A DNA stretch of 64,000 nt from JAKAVN01 sp963796565 (GCA_963796565.1 CAWCMA010000008.1:62001-126000), one strand, 5' to 3'. Shown: positions 26,130 to 37,356, numbered from the stretch's first letter. The notes: generated from the sequence alone by a model not told the origin. Translations and numbers: made by a program.

Positions 26130-26417
26130 ATGAAAATCAGACCGTTGGGAGATCGGATTCTGGTCAAGCGCATCAAGGAAGAAGAGAAAACCAAAGGCGG
26201 GATCATCATCCCGGAAACCGCCAAGGAAAAACCGCAAGAGGGCAAAGTCGTCGCGGTGGGCAAGGGCAAGATGACCGAGCAGGGCAAGCTGCTGACGCCC
26301 GACGTGAAGGCCGGCGACAAGATCCTGTTCGGCAAGTACTCGGGCAGCGAGGTGAAGATCGAAGGCGAGGAGCACCTCATCCTGCGCGAGGACGACATCC
26401 TGGGTGTGCTCGAGTAG
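26130..26417 (+). CDS. groES: Co-chaperonin GroES
   Basis: 95 residues, standard length: MKIRPLGDRILVKR, the mobile loop EEKTKGGIIIPETAKEKPQEG that docks on GroEL, and the end DDILGVLE. AAGGAGG precedes the ATG by about 13 bases. GroES caps the GroEL ring and closes the folding chamber. It is the first gene of the groES-groEL operon, under CIRCE control, with groEL 74 bases downstream. Confidence 0.98.
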   Translation: MKIRPLGDRILVKRIKEEEKTKGGIIIPETAKEKPQEGKVVAVGKGKMTEQGKLLTPDVKAGDKILFGKYSGSEVKIEGEEHLILREDDILGVLE

Positions 26418-26491
26418 TCACTGCGTCAGGTAAACGCTCAGCATTTGGTTCGACTTACTAATTTCTTAAATTTCTAGGAGAACGAAAAACC

Positions 26492-28114
<1,623 letters not shown>

Positions 28115-28171
28115 GGATGCTATAAGCCTCGCGCATCAGACTAGACGCGCGAGCAAGTGTGAATGCGGGCG

Positions 28172-28210
28172 GGCGGCGGTCCCTTCGGGGAGCGCCGCCT
28201 GTTTCTTTTT
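28172..28210 (+). terminator. Rho-independent terminator of groESL
   Basis: Stem GGCGGCG-GT-CCC with loop TTCG and GGG-AG-CGCCGCC (28172-28199), followed by a T-rich tail (GTTTCTTTTT, 28201-28210). Confidence 0.88.
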
Positions 28211-28279
28211 CCCCGCTGCGGCGTGCGAAGCGCGCCCCAGCGGGGAAAGGCCGCCGCATATTTTGGCGGCACGGCACAA

Positions 28280-28326
28280 CAGCCGCAGAGCGGCGCGGGC
28301 CACAGACCCGTGCCGCTCCGCGGCTG
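28280..28326. repeat. Intergenic inverted repeat between groEL and addA
   Basis: 20-base arms 28280-28299 and 28307-28326 pair with two mismatches. It lies in the convergent gap 28115-28346, which also holds a smaller hairpin (CCCCGCTG with CAGCGGGG, about 28211-28245) and no gene. Possibly a terminator for the minus-strand addAB transcript. Confidence 0.6.
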
Positions 28327-28345
28327 CGCCAACGGCGACCGGCCC

Positions 28346-28396
28346 GCTACGTGGCGCGATGCTGGCGCGGAACGCGCCAGCATCGCGCCACGTAGC
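28346..28396. repeat. Intragenic perfect inverted repeat H6 at the 3' end of addA (24-bp stem, 3-base loop)
   Basis: Arms 28346-28369 and 28373-28396, loop GAA. On the minus strand the first arm read is the DNA of the conserved GYVARCWR motif; the second arm is its inverted copy and provides the last codons and the TAG stop. Confidence 0.95.
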
Positions 28397-31300
28397 CGCA
28401 GCCGAGCGCGCGACACTCGCGCGCGTCGGCTGGCCGCCTGGGATAGCCGGCGGCTCCGCGCTCGGCGCGGGCCGCGGCTATTCCGTGGGCGATCGTCAGC
28501 AGATGCGCACGGATCGCATCGAGCGGCGCCAGCTTTAGCTGGCGCCGCTCGATGCGATCGCGCAGATATATGATCTCGGCGCTTACGTCGCGGCCGGGAA
28601 GGGCCTCGGCCGCCGCCAGCGCGTAGCATTCCATCTGCACCTGGTAGTCCTTACCTGGATAGTTCCCGGCACCGGCGCGCGCATACTTGTAATCGCTCAC
28701 GGCCAGCCGTTCCCCGTCGTCGATGAGAAGATCGATCCTTCCACGGACGAAAAGCGTGAGGCCGTCGCTCTCGATACTCATGAAAAATGGCGTCTCGCGA
28801 TGAACTGCGGGTGTGTCGGAGTTGGTCGCTATAGATTCGAGGCTGCTCGCATAGCGCAGCAGGTCGCGTACGAGGGCGTGACGCCCGGCCGCATCGAGGT
28901 TGACGCCTGCGCCATGGACGGTGACCAGACGCGTGATTTCTTCTTCGAGGCTGCACGCCGTCGGCGTCGAGCTCAGTTGTTCGAGTACCGCGTGTGCGAC
29001 CGTGCCCATCGCGGTCGCGCCGCTGCCGTCGGCGGCAAAAGCGCCGACAGCGCCGCCTTCGGGCAACGCGAGCTCGCGGCGCAGGAAATACTGGCGTGGA
29101 CAGCGCTCGAAGTCTTCCAGCGCGCTGGGACTCGTCACCAGTTCACGGGGCGGTGGAGCGATGAAGTCGAGCCGCGCGCGCGCAGCCTCCGCTAACGCCG
29201 CGAGCGGCGCGGAGACGTCGCGCGGGGGCTCCGCGCCAGCCTCTCGCGCGAGTGCTTCCGGGCGCCGCAGGACAATTTCCACGCCATCGGCGTTCACGGT
29301 AGTTTCGCTATCCGCGGCGCCGAGGAATGCCTTCACCTTCTCCAGCCCAATCGCCGCGCGTATATGTTCGATCCAGTTGGCGCTCATGGCGCCCTCGCTA
29401 AGGATGAGCCGATCGCGCGCCCGCGTCATAGCGACGTACAGCACGCGCGCGGCCTCGGCCTGTTCCTGGTCCTTTACTGCCGCGCGATATGCCGCGACCA
29501 GCGGATTGGGCAAGCGGTCGTCGCCCGCGCCGACCGTGTCGCACGCCAGCAATCCATAATCCGGAGTCATCACGATACTCTCGCTGTCGGAGCGCGGCCG
29601 GCGCCCCAGGTCGGCGACGATCACCACCGGGAATTCCAGTCCCTTGGCCTGATGGATCGTCATCAGGCGTACGACATTGTCGGCCTCACCGGCGATTTGC
29701 GCCTGCGGCTCACGCGGCGCCTCCCGCACCAGGCGGCGCAGATGGCGCACGAAATCGCCGAGTCCGAAGAAGCGATGCGCTTCGAACTCGCGCGCGGTTT
29801 CCATCAGCTTGCGCACGTTCGCGGCTCGCTGGAGGCCATTGGGAAGACCCAAAATCACCGCTTCGAAGCGCGTCAGTTCAAGCGCACGCTCGATTATCGT
29901 GGTGAGCGAGGCGCGCTCGCGCATCTGGCGGAGCGCGATCAGCACGTCTTTGGCGCGCAGCGCCGCATCGCGCTCGAGGCCGGGCCACGCGAAGTGTTCG
30001 CTGGGATCCTCGAACAACGCCCACATCGGGCGCGACCTTCCCTCTGCCAGGCGCTGTTCGTTCAGATGCAAGGCAATTTCGAGCAGGCACTGATCGGACA
30101 GGCCGAACAGCGGCGAGCGCAGCGCCGCGGCGAGCTCGATCGGATTTTGCGGGTCGTCGATCGCTTCCAGCAGCGCGGCGAGGTCCTTCACTTCCTTGCA
30201 ATCGTAAAAACCGCGCCCCTTGACGGTGTAGCTGGGCACGCCCGCCCGCGCGAAGGCGTCCTCATAGATCGCTACGTCGTTGAACGAGCGTAGCAGCAGC
30301 GCGATATCGCCGAATTGCATCGGGCGCGCAGCGCCGATGCGCGTGTCGGTCACCTGAATTGATTCCCCGATCATCCGCGCGCAGCGCCGCGCGATCGCGT
30401 CCGCCTCGACTCGTCGAAGAGCGCGCGTGTTGCGTTTTGGATCCTCACCGGCCCGCGCCTCGATTCCCACTATCGCCTCGACGGCGGGCGCGTTCCCTGC
30501 GGGCCGGATCGATTGCAGTCGATGCTCTTCGCTCCACTTCACCTTGTAGGGCTTGTCATCTTGATCATCGTCGTGCCGCATCGAGTGCGCGCTCACCGCG
30601 TTGACGAAATCAACGATTGCCGGAAGTGAACGGCGGTTCTGCCGCAGCGGCTGGGAGAAGATCGAGTCAAGCGCGCGCCGCCGGTTGAAGACCGTGACGT
30701 CAGCGCCGCGGAAGCGATAGATCGATTGCTTCTCGTCGCCCACCACGAAAAGCTCCGGCGCCGGAGCTTCGCGCTCGGTGAGCAGGCGGACGACGCCATC
30801 CTGAACAGGGTCGGTGTCCTGGTATTCGTCGACCAGCAAAGCACCGAGCGCCTGTCGGTAACGCAGCGCGACCTCCGGATGGCCCCGCAGCAGGTGGTTG
30901 GTCAAAATCAGCAGATCATCGAAGGTAACGACGCGCTCGTCGCGCTTGCGCCGTTCGAGCTCGGCTGCAGTATCCGCGACCAACGCTGCGATCTCGCGCG
31001 TTGCCTCTGCCGCGCGATACGCGCCGTATGACTCGCGAAGGTTCCCTATTGTTTCATCGATCTCGACCAGCGTACTTTTGATCGCTTGATTTCGCTTGTG
31101 AGGAAGCCGGGCGTCCAGCGCCAAGAGCGCTTCCAGCTCCACGGGTTCCGAATCGGCATTGAATGCTTCGATCGCGGGGCGCAGACGTGGCCATTCGCCG
31201 CGCAGTTCGTCTAGCACTTCTTTGGCCTTGCGTGTAACCCCCGGTGTCGTCAGCAGCCCTTCGACCAGCGCCGTGAGTTGCGCGCGAAGCCCGGGAATCG

Positions 31301-31949
31301 CGGCGCCGTATGCTCGCAGCGTCGCGGCCGTCGTCTCGGCGGATACGCGAATCCAATCAGGCGACCGGCCGAATCGCGCGGCCTCGGCGACAAGCTGCAG
31401 CACGACGTCGATCGCGCCCATCTGAAACGCGAATCCGTATAGGCCGCGCGCGCCCACCAGTCGCATCGCGCCGGGATGCTCGCGGCGCACCGCGTCCGCG
31501 ATCAACTCGCGGCAGGCGCCCTCGAGGAAGGTCATGCTCTGGTATTCGTCGAGCACCTCGAAAGCGGGATCGACGCCGGCCTCGATCGGATACTCGCGCA
31601 ATATGCGCGCGCAAAAAGCGTGGATGGTCGAAATGCGCGCGAGGCCAAGTGCACGCCGCGCGCGAATAAGCGCCGTCCGGCGGCTGACGTCGTCTTCGCG
31701 CGCGATCCGATCGTCGAGCACCTCGGCGATTCGGCGACGCATGTCGGCGGTGGCCTTTTCGGTGAACGTGATAGCGGCGATCCGCTCGGGCGCAAGCGCC
31801 CCGTGACCCGCGATGTCGCCGGCGAGGAGCGCGACGAAGCGCTGCGCGAGCACCTCGGTTTTGCCCGAGCCGGCGCCGGCGCGCACCAACACGTTACCCG
31901 CCGCGTAGACCGCGTCGTGCTGCTCGGGAGTAAGTTCGACTCGCGCCAT
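28347..31949 (-). CDS. addA: AddA-like ATP-dependent helicase-nuclease (UvrD/RecB family)
   Basis: 1200 residues from the ATG at 31949; earlier in-frame starts lie inside the preceding gene and lack homology. Superfamily 1 helicase motifs: TPEQHDAVYAAGN (Q motif), GAGSGKT (Walker A), ITFTEKATADMRRR (Ia), LLVDEYQDTDPVQ (II), VGDEKQSIYRFRGADV (III), MTIHQAKGLEFPVV (V) and YVAMTRARDRL (VI). A C-terminal PD-(D/E)XK nuclease follows (LAVSDYKYA). Cysteines in ERCPRQYF and CRALGCGYVARC could bind an Fe-S cluster. With the gene 29 bases upstream it forms an AddAB-type complex for double-strand-break resection. The C-terminus contains inverted repeats H6 and H7. Confidence 0.88.
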   Translation of the reverse strand: MARVELTPEQHDAVYAAGNVLVRAGAGSGKTEVLAQRFVALLAGDIAGHGALAPERIAAITFTEKATADMRRRIAEVLDDRIAREDDVSRRTALIRARRALGLARISTIHAFCARILREYPIEAGVDPAFEVLDEYQSMTFLEGACRELIADAVRREHPGAMRLVGARGLYGFAFQMGAIDVVLQLVAEAARFGRSPDWIRVSAETTAATLRAYGAAIPGLRAQLTALVEGLLTTPGVTRKAKEVLDELRGEWPRLRPAIEAFNADSEPVELEALLALDARLPHKRNQAIKSTLVEIDETIGNLRESYGAYRAAEATREIAALVADTAAELERRKRDERVVTFDDLLILTNHLLRGHPEVALRYRQALGALLVDEYQDTDPVQDGVVRLLTEREAPAPELFVVGDEKQSIYRFRGADVTVFNRRRALDSIFSQPLRQNRRSLPAIVDFVNAVSAHSMRHDDDQDDKPYKVKWSEEHRLQSIRPAGNAPAVEAIVGIEARAGEDPKRNTRALRRVEADAIARRCARMIGESIQVTDTRIGAARPMQFGDIALLLRSFNDVAIYEDAFARAGVPSYTVKGRGFYDCKEVKDLAALLEAIDDPQNPIELAAALRSPLFGLSDQCLLEIALHLNEQRLAEGRSRPMWALFEDPSEHFAWPGLERDAALRAKDVLIALRQMRERASLTTIIERALELTRFEAVILGLPNGLQRAANVRKLMETAREFEAHRFFGLGDFVRHLRRLVREAPREPQAQIAGEADNVVRLMTIHQAKGLEFPVVIVADLGRRPRSDSESIVMTPDYGLLACDTVGAGDDRLPNPLVAAYRAAVKDQEQAEAARVLYVAMTRARDRLILSEGAMSANWIEHIRAAIGLEKVKAFLGAADSETTVNADGVEIVLRRPEALAREAGAEPPRDVSAPLAALAEAARARLDFIAPPPRELVTSPSALEDFERCPRQYFLRRELALPEGGAVGAFAADGSGATAMGTVAHAVLEQLSSTPTACSLEEEITRLVTVHGAGVNLDAAGRHALVRDLLRYASSLESIATNSDTPAVHRETPFFMSIESDGLTLFVRGRIDLLIDDGERLAVSDYKYARAGAGNYPGKDYQVQMECYALAAAEALPGRDVSAEIIYLRDRIERRQLKLAPLDAIRAHLLTIAHGIAAARAERGAAGYPRRPADARECRALGCGYVARCWRVPRQHRAT
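28512..28559. repeat. Intragenic perfect inverted repeat H7 (22-23 bp stem, 2-4 base loop)
   Basis: Arms 28512-28534 and 28537-28559 are exact reverse complements. It encodes the RIERRQLKLAPLDAI segment (about residues 1131-1147 of AddA), after the nuclease core strand and before the C-terminal Cys motif. Confidence 0.93.
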
Positions 31950-31978
31950 CTCTTTTACGCGCCAGCGTTGTTCCGGGG

Positions 31979-34900
31979 CTACACTCCGCGCTCGATCGTC
32001 TTGTAGTAGCGGCAGACCGTGCGGTACGGACACCAGTCGTCGCACTGGCGCGGATCGACGTCGAACCGGCCGGCCAGCGCTTCGTCGACCAGCGCGACAA
32101 TCCGATCGGCAACCGGATACTTATACTCGTCGGAATTCATCGCGGCCGTGCGCCGCTCCGGAGCCGGATCGACCAGCGCGCGCGCGACCGGAGCGATTTG
32201 CTCCTTTTCGCGGTTTCGCAGCACCAGATAGCCGGCCTCCAGCGTCGCGTCCGCCGCCAGCCGTTCCCCGAACTCGTTCAGCGCGCCCATCAGGTAGACC
32301 GGCAACTGGAAATCAGTCCATCCGAACTGCGCACCTTTGGAGTCCGCCAGCTTGCGGTAGCGATCGGAGTTGCGCGAATTCTTGTAGTCGAGCACGCGAA
32401 GTTTTCTCAGCATCGCGCCGTGGCCCGGATGCAGTTCCAGGCGATCGATTCGGCCCTCCATCCATAGCCGCACGCGCCCGGGGTCGCTGACCTCGCTGAG
32501 CGTGAAGCGAACCTTATGCTCGGTCAGAATGTCGAGTTCGGGATGCGCCGCGCGGTAAGCAATTTCGACCTCGACGAACTCCTCGGCCGCACGCGCGATC
32601 GATTTCCATCGTAGATCGAAGAAACCCTGGTCGCGCGCGAGCAGCCGGCGTTCCGCGCGTACCGCCTTGAGCACCTCCGGCGCGTGCGCGCGCGCCCCCG
32701 GCGGGTCGCGGAAGTTGACCTGCTCGACCAACCGACGCAACACGTCGTGCATCAATTCGCCGCCCTCGAGCGCGCTCAACTCGTAGTCCGGTTCCTCGTC
32801 TTCGCTGAGCGCGAGGATGCGGCCGGCGAAGAACTTGAAACCGCAAGCGGCAAGCTCATTGAGATTGCTGGCGCTCCACGCTTTCGGCGCGTCCGCATCG
32901 CCGCACAGCATCCGTGCCAGCCGAGCGTCCCCCGCCACGCGCCCGTCCCATCGGCCCGCGCGCGCGAGCTTGACCGGGTCCGGCGCGTAGCGGATCCCGT
33001 CGCCGTCGGGTTCGGCGAAATCCTCGCGCGTCGGCATCGCGAGGTAACTCTCGCGGCCGCGTTCGATCGCTGAGCGCTCGGTTATCGAGTCGAGCGTCGC
33101 CCGTGTCTCGATCGCCTCGGCCTCCGTGGACTCAAGCACACGGTTGGCGGTGGCGCGGGCAAGAAATTCGTCGCGCGAAAGACACTCCGCGACAGCGGGG
33201 ATGACGCTCGCGGCAGGAATGCGTCTTACCACCGAAGCCGGTACCTGGTCGCCCAGCAGGCGCAGGACCTCGTCCACGAATGGCGAGCGGACCATCGGAT
33301 TGCCGCCCGCCTCGGCCGCCGCGTAACTCAGCACAACGCGGCGCGCCGGCATCGAGAGCGCGAGGAAAAAGAGCAAAAAATCTTCGCCGTTGCGTTCGTA
33401 GCGCGTGCGCAGGATTCTGCCGGCACGGCTCGGGGCGTCGGTGCCGAAGCGCCGCCTGAGCGCTTCGAAGAGCGGCCGATTGAGCGCGAGCTTCACTTCG
33501 TCGGGCAGCAGCGGGTCGTCTCGATGGTAGCTCGGGAAGACGCCGTTGTTGAGCCCGATCACGAAGACCATATCGAAATCGAGCCCGCGTGCTTCGAGCA
33601 CCGGTAGCGCAGCCACCGCGCCCGCCGCGTCGCTGTCGGCCGGACCCGCGGCGCAATCGAACGCGGTCTCGACCATCGCGGCGAACTCGACAGAGTCGAT
33701 GATCCGTCCGCTGCCGGCGAGCGCAGCCCAGCGCGAAAGTCCGTCGAGCGCCGCGCGCACGGGGCCCCAGGCCCGCGTGGCATCATCGGCGGCGTCATCG
33801 CTGTCATTATCGATGTCATCATCCACGCGTGCGGGATTGAAGCCGAGCGCGTCGAGCGCATGTTCCAGGCGTTCCAAATGCTCGGCGAGCGTCCCGCTTC
33901 CGGCGAGCGGCCCGAGCGCTTCGAACATCCGCTCGAAGGCCGCACGCGCACGTTCGACAGCGGCCAGACGCGACTGGAGTTTGCGGTGCTCAGCGCTATC
34001 GGCGGCCGCTATCTCGATCGCGCTTCGCAGCTCGTCGATATGAAGCCGAAAACGATCCATCAGTGGATGCGCGCTCGTGTCGACATAGCCGATCTCGTCG
34101 AGCACGCGCGCAAGACCAGGCGCAATCGCGCCCAGATGCGGCGAACGGCACAACGCGGCCAGCGACTCGCGCTTAAACTTGTCGCGCGGCGCGCGCAAAA
34201 TCTCGACGATAAGCCGCGCGGGTGCACTCGCGCGCAACGCCCGCGCCTGGCCGATGCCGAGCGGGATGCGGTAGCGGCGGAACACCGTGCGCAGATGCTC
34301 GGCGTAAAGCTCAAGATCGCGCGCGACCACTGCTATCCGTGCCGGCGCGATTGGCTCCGGCGATTCCATCGCGCGCCGGATGGCGCGGCCGACTTCCTCG
34401 ATCTCGCCGAGCGGAGTCGGCGCTTCGACCACTTCGAACGTGTCGTCGGCGGGCGGCGCGACGTCCGTGGTTTCGATAAACAGATGCTCGAGCACGAAAC
34501 CGAGGCGTCCAAAGCGCCCGCCGCGACGCACGAAGTCCGGCAGTACCTTGTCCGCAATTGACTCTTCCGCGACGAAACGGTTCCAGGTCAGTTCGGCGAA
34601 ACGCGCCGCTCCGGCTGGATGCTCGGCGGCCTGTATCGTGAGCGTCGCGTCGCCAACGATCCGGATGAGCGCCGTGACGATCATGAACTGGAGCAGGCTG
34701 AAGTCGTAGATTTCGGCGACCTGCAAATGCCGCACGCTGTCGAGCAGCGCTGGGCGCCGCTTGCTTCGCTCCAGCGCGAGCAACTGTTCGAGCACCATGC
34801 GTTCGCGATCGTGACGGTCGCTAAGGCCGCGCTCGGCGAGCAGGCGCTCGTAGCGCTCGAAGGTCCCGGCCAGGCCGATAACTCGAGCGCGGACGCCCGC

Positions 34901-35227
34901 GTGGTCCAGGGCGGCCGCCGCGTTGCGCAGGTCGGCAGCGGTCAGCGCCGCGCTCTTGAACTGGCGGATTAGCCCGAGGACGTGGTCGGCGCTGCCGCGG
35001 CCGCCGCCCAACGTCGCGCGCTCATCGCCCATCGCTTCGCCGGCCGCGAGCCGCTCCTGCAACTCGTCGAGCAGCGCGCCGCGCGGACCGAACTCGCGCC
35101 AGAGCCGATCGACCAACTGCGGAAAAGTCATGATCGGGTAGTCGAGCAAAGAGCGGCCGCGGCTATGCCGTATCAGCCAGTCTTCGACTTTGCGCGCAGT
35201 GGGAAAGAGCGCGATTACGTCGTTCAC
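31979..35227 (-). CDS. addB: AddB-like PD-(D/E)XK nuclease subunit
   Basis: 1082 residues from a GTG at 35227. The N-terminal half is a degenerate SF1-like helicase fold without a Walker A, as in alphaproteobacterial AddB (VIALFPTARKVEDWL start). The C-terminal nuclease has LRVLDYKNSRNSDRYR, and a cysteine in ELAACGFKFFAGRIL plus three in CDDWCPYRTVC form the AddB-type [4Fe-4S] staple. It lies directly upstream of addA on the same strand (29-base gap) and should act with it to trim broken DNA ends for RecA. A Chi-like site cannot be predicted. Confidence 0.82.
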   Translation of the reverse strand: MNDVIALFPTARKVEDWLIRHSRGRSLLDYPIMTFPQLVDRLWREFGPRGALLDELQERLAAGEAMGDERATLGGGRGSADHVLGLIRQFKSAALTAADLRNAAAALDHAGVRARVIGLAGTFERYERLLAERGLSDRHDRERMVLEQLLALERSKRRPALLDSVRHLQVAEIYDFSLLQFMIVTALIRIVGDATLTIQAAEHPAGAARFAELTWNRFVAEESIADKVLPDFVRRGGRFGRLGFVLEHLFIETTDVAPPADDTFEVVEAPTPLGEIEEVGRAIRRAMESPEPIAPARIAVVARDLELYAEHLRTVFRRYRIPLGIGQARALRASAPARLIVEILRAPRDKFKRESLAALCRSPHLGAIAPGLARVLDEIGYVDTSAHPLMDRFRLHIDELRSAIEIAAADSAEHRKLQSRLAAVERARAAFERMFEALGPLAGSGTLAEHLERLEHALDALGFNPARVDDDIDNDSDDAADDATRAWGPVRAALDGLSRWAALAGSGRIIDSVEFAAMVETAFDCAAGPADSDAAGAVAALPVLEARGLDFDMVFVIGLNNGVFPSYHRDDPLLPDEVKLALNRPLFEALRRRFGTDAPSRAGRILRTRYERNGEDFLLFFLALSMPARRVVLSYAAAEAGGNPMVRSPFVDEVLRLLGDQVPASVVRRIPAASVIPAVAECLSRDEFLARATANRVLESTEAEAIETRATLDSITERSAIERGRESYLAMPTREDFAEPDGDGIRYAPDPVKLARAGRWDGRVAGDARLARMLCGDADAPKAWSASNLNELAACGFKFFAGRILALSEDEEPDYELSALEGGELMHDVLRRLVEQVNFRDPPGARAHAPEVLKAVRAERRLLARDQGFFDLRWKSIARAAEEFVEVEIAYRAAHPELDILTEHKVRFTLSEVSDPGRVRLWMEGRIDRLELHPGHGAMLRKLRVLDYKNSRNSDRYRKLADSKGAQFGWTDFQLPVYLMGALNEFGERLAADATLEAGYLVLRNREKEQIAPVARALVDPAPERRTAAMNSDEYKYPVADRIVALVDEALAGRFDVDPRQCDDWCPYRTVCRYYKTIERGV

Positions 35228-35380
35228 GGGATTGTTTCGTTCACCAGCTTACGCTCACAAGATTGCACGGCTGACGGCATACGCCGCCCAACCGCAGCAT
35301 CCTCAAATATACTCCGGCAGCCGCCGCTCGTATTCGAGCGGTGCTATTCGTAGATGCAGTTTGTGAACAGGGCGAAGCTG

Positions 35381-36181
35381 CTACGGCGTGACGGCGACGC
35401 GCTCCAGGCGCACGGGCTCGCCGGGCACGCATCCGATCCACGCGACCCATCCGGCGTTGTCGCTCGCGTAGAGCGGAGCCGGCGTGCCGCAGTAGGCCGC
35501 GCGCGTCGCGCCCTGCGAGACGTCGCCGAAGACGTGGATATGGCCGAGCGCGACGTAGTCGTATGCGCTGGCCTCGATCTCCGCCGGAGTGATCGGCGAG
35601 GAACGGAATCCGTCGGCTTCCTCGGTGAAGAAGCCGTGCGCCATCGCGATATTCCAGCGTCCCGGCGCCGGCGCGGGAACTCCGCTGAGCGGCCGGTACT
35701 CCGGCGAATGCTCGACCAGCGCGCGGCCCCAGATGCTCGTCTCGAGCTCGGGAAAATCGAGCAGCGTGCCGTCGGGCTCCAGGATCAGATGAAGATTGCG
35801 CGGCAGCAGGTCGCGGCCGAGATTGGCGTAGAGCGAGCGCTCGTCGTGCGCGTCATGATTGCCGGGGATCATCACCACCGGCATCGCGGCCCGCGCGATC
35901 TCGCCAAGCGCGAAGCCCAGGGCGCCCTCGCTGATGCGGCTGGAGTCGAACAGGTCGCCGACGATCAGCAGCAAATCGGCGCTGCGCGCGTTGGCGATCT
36001 CGATCACGCCGGTGAACGAACGCCGCACCCGCTCGCGTAACGCGTCGCCGTTCGCCCCGTTGCCGAAGCTGTCGGTTTCGAGATGCACGTCGGACGTGTG
36101 AACGATGTTGAGCGGTCGCCGCGGTCTGGGGGCCAAGCCTTCTCTCCTGCCGATAGGCGCCATGCGGGTCGCCTCGGCCAT
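35381..36181 (-). CDS. SbcD/Mre11-like metallophosphoesterase
   Basis: 266 residues from the ATG at 36181 (36163 and 36211 are alternatives). Calcineurin-like phosphoesterase motifs are complete: TSDVHLE, VGDLFDSS, GNHDA, MAHGFF and GHIHVFG. The arrangement resembles the DNA-repair exonuclease SbcD/Mre11 group, but it is shorter (SbcD is about 400 residues) and no SbcC-like ATPase is adjacent. It stands 153 bases upstream of addB on the same strand, which supports a DNA repair role. The N-terminal basic Pro/Arg stretch is probably unstructured. Confidence 0.78.
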   Translation of the reverse strand: MAEATRMAPIGRREGLAPRPRRPLNIVHTSDVHLETDSFGNGANGDALRERVRRSFTGVIEIANARSADLLLIVGDLFDSSRISEGALGFALGEIARAAMPVVMIPGNHDAHDERSLYANLGRDLLPRNLHLILEPDGTLLDFPELETSIWGRALVEHSPEYRPLSGVPAPAPGRWNIAMAHGFFTEEADGFRSSPITPAEIEASAYDYVALGHIHVFGDVSQGATRAAYCGTPAPLYASDNAGWVAWIGCVPGEPVRLERVAVTP

Positions 36182-36256
36182 GGGGCCAACTTGAACGGCC
36201 CGTTCATGCAATACTAGACTTCGGAAGGCGACTATTTCAACTTTGCCGGCTTTTTC

Positions 36257-36268
36257 ACCGTTAACGGT
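36257..36268. promoter_or_regulatory. 12-bp palindrome upstream of the DAHP synthase gene
   Basis: ACCGTTAACGGT is perfectly symmetric and lies between divergent genes, 69 bases before the aroF start, within a run of related TTTCACCG words (36232-36275). It could be an operator, but no regulator is known for it. Confidence 0.3.
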
Positions 36269-36336
36269 TTCACCGGTCCACGACGTTCCGCGTGCGCCGT
36301 GCGAGGATCCGTCGTTTAGGGAGGGTTAGTACCACT

Positions 36337-37356
36337 GTGATTGTTGTAATGAAGGCCAGCGCCACCGAGGCGGAGATTCAGACCGTGGTCGGGATGATCG
36401 AGCAGCTCGACTACAGCGCCCACATCATCCGCGGCATCGAGCGCACGGTGGTGGCCTGCGTGGGCGAGGAGCGCGGCGAGCAGCATCAGCTCGGCCACCT
36501 GGAGGCCGTCGCCGGCGTCGACCGCGTGATGCCGGTGTTGCGCAGCTTCAAGCTCGCCGCGCGCGAGGTCCGCCCCGAGGGCTCGCGCGTCAACGTCGGC
36601 GGGGTCGAAATCGGTGGCCGGCGAATCGCGGTAATCGCTGGGCCGTGCGCGGTCGAGAGCGAAGCTCAGGTCGAGGCCGCGGCGGCGGCGGTCAGGGCGG
36701 CCGGCGCAACTCTGCTGCGCGGCGGCGCGTTCAAGCCGCGCACCTCGCCCTATTCGTTCCAGGGGATGGAAGACGCGGGGCTGGCACTGCTCGAGAACGC
36801 CGGGCGGCACGTGGGTTTGCCGGTCGTCACCGAAATAATGGACCCGCACGACATCGATTTGGTCGCCGAGCACGCCGATATGCTCCAGGTCGGCGCGCGC
36901 AACGCGCAGAATTTCTCGCTCCTGCGGCGCCTCGGCAAAGTCAAAAAGCCGGTGTTGCTCAAACGCGGGATGTCGACGCGGCTGGAGGAGTTCATGATGG
37001 CGGCCGAATACATCCTCTCCGCCGGCAATCCCAACGTAGTGCTGTGCGAGCGCGGCATCCGCACCTTCGAGACTGCCACCCGCAACACGCTCGACCTGAC
37101 CGCCGTGCCGCTGCTCAAGCAGTGGACTCATCTGCCGGTGGTGGTCGATCCCAGCCACGGCACCGGCATCTGGTCGCTGGTGATGCCGATGGCGTTGGCG
37201 GCGGTCGCGGCGGGCGCCGACGGACTTTTGATCGAGGTGCATCCGTCGCCCGAGACGGCGCTTAGCGACGGTCCGCAGCAGCTACGGCCCGAACGCTTTG
37301 CCGAGTTGATGACGGCCCTTAAGGCGGTGGCTGAAGCCGTCGGCCGTACGCTGTGA
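36337..37356 (+). CDS. aroF: 3-deoxy-7-phosphoheptulonate (DAHP) synthase
   Basis: 339 residues from a GTG at 36337 with GGGAGG upstream. A ferredoxin-like regulatory domain of about 70 residues (IVVMKASATEAEIQTVVGMIEQ) is followed by the barrel: IAVIAGPCAVES, RGGAFKPRTSPYSFQG, GARNAQNFSLLR, LKRGMSTRLEEF, LCERGIRTFE and VVDPSHGTG. This is the type I-beta enzyme (Thermotoga/Bacillus class), which condenses PEP and erythrose 4-phosphate to start the shikimate pathway. The N-terminal domain usually binds Phe or Tyr as feedback inhibitor. The gene is divergent from the phosphoesterase. Confidence 0.95.
   Translation: MIVVMKASATEAEIQTVVGMIEQLDYSAHIIRGIERTVVACVGEERGEQHQLGHLEAVAGVDRVMPVLRSFKLAAREVRPEGSRVNVGGVEIGGRRIAVIAGPCAVESEAQVEAAAAAVRAAGATLLRGGAFKPRTSPYSFQGMEDAGLALLENAGRHVGLPVVTEIMDPHDIDLVAEHADMLQVGARNAQNFSLLRRLGKVKKPVLLKRGMSTRLEEFMMAAEYILSAGNPNVVLCERGIRTFETATRNTLDLTAVPLLKQWTHLPVVVDPSHGTGIWSLVMPMALAAVAAGADGLLIEVHPSPETALSDGPQQLRPERFAELMTALKAVAEAVGRTL

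Noticed and set aside
28172..28210. groESL hairpin as another member of the hairpin class
   Set aside because: UUCG loop and T-rich tail show an ordinary intrinsic terminator.
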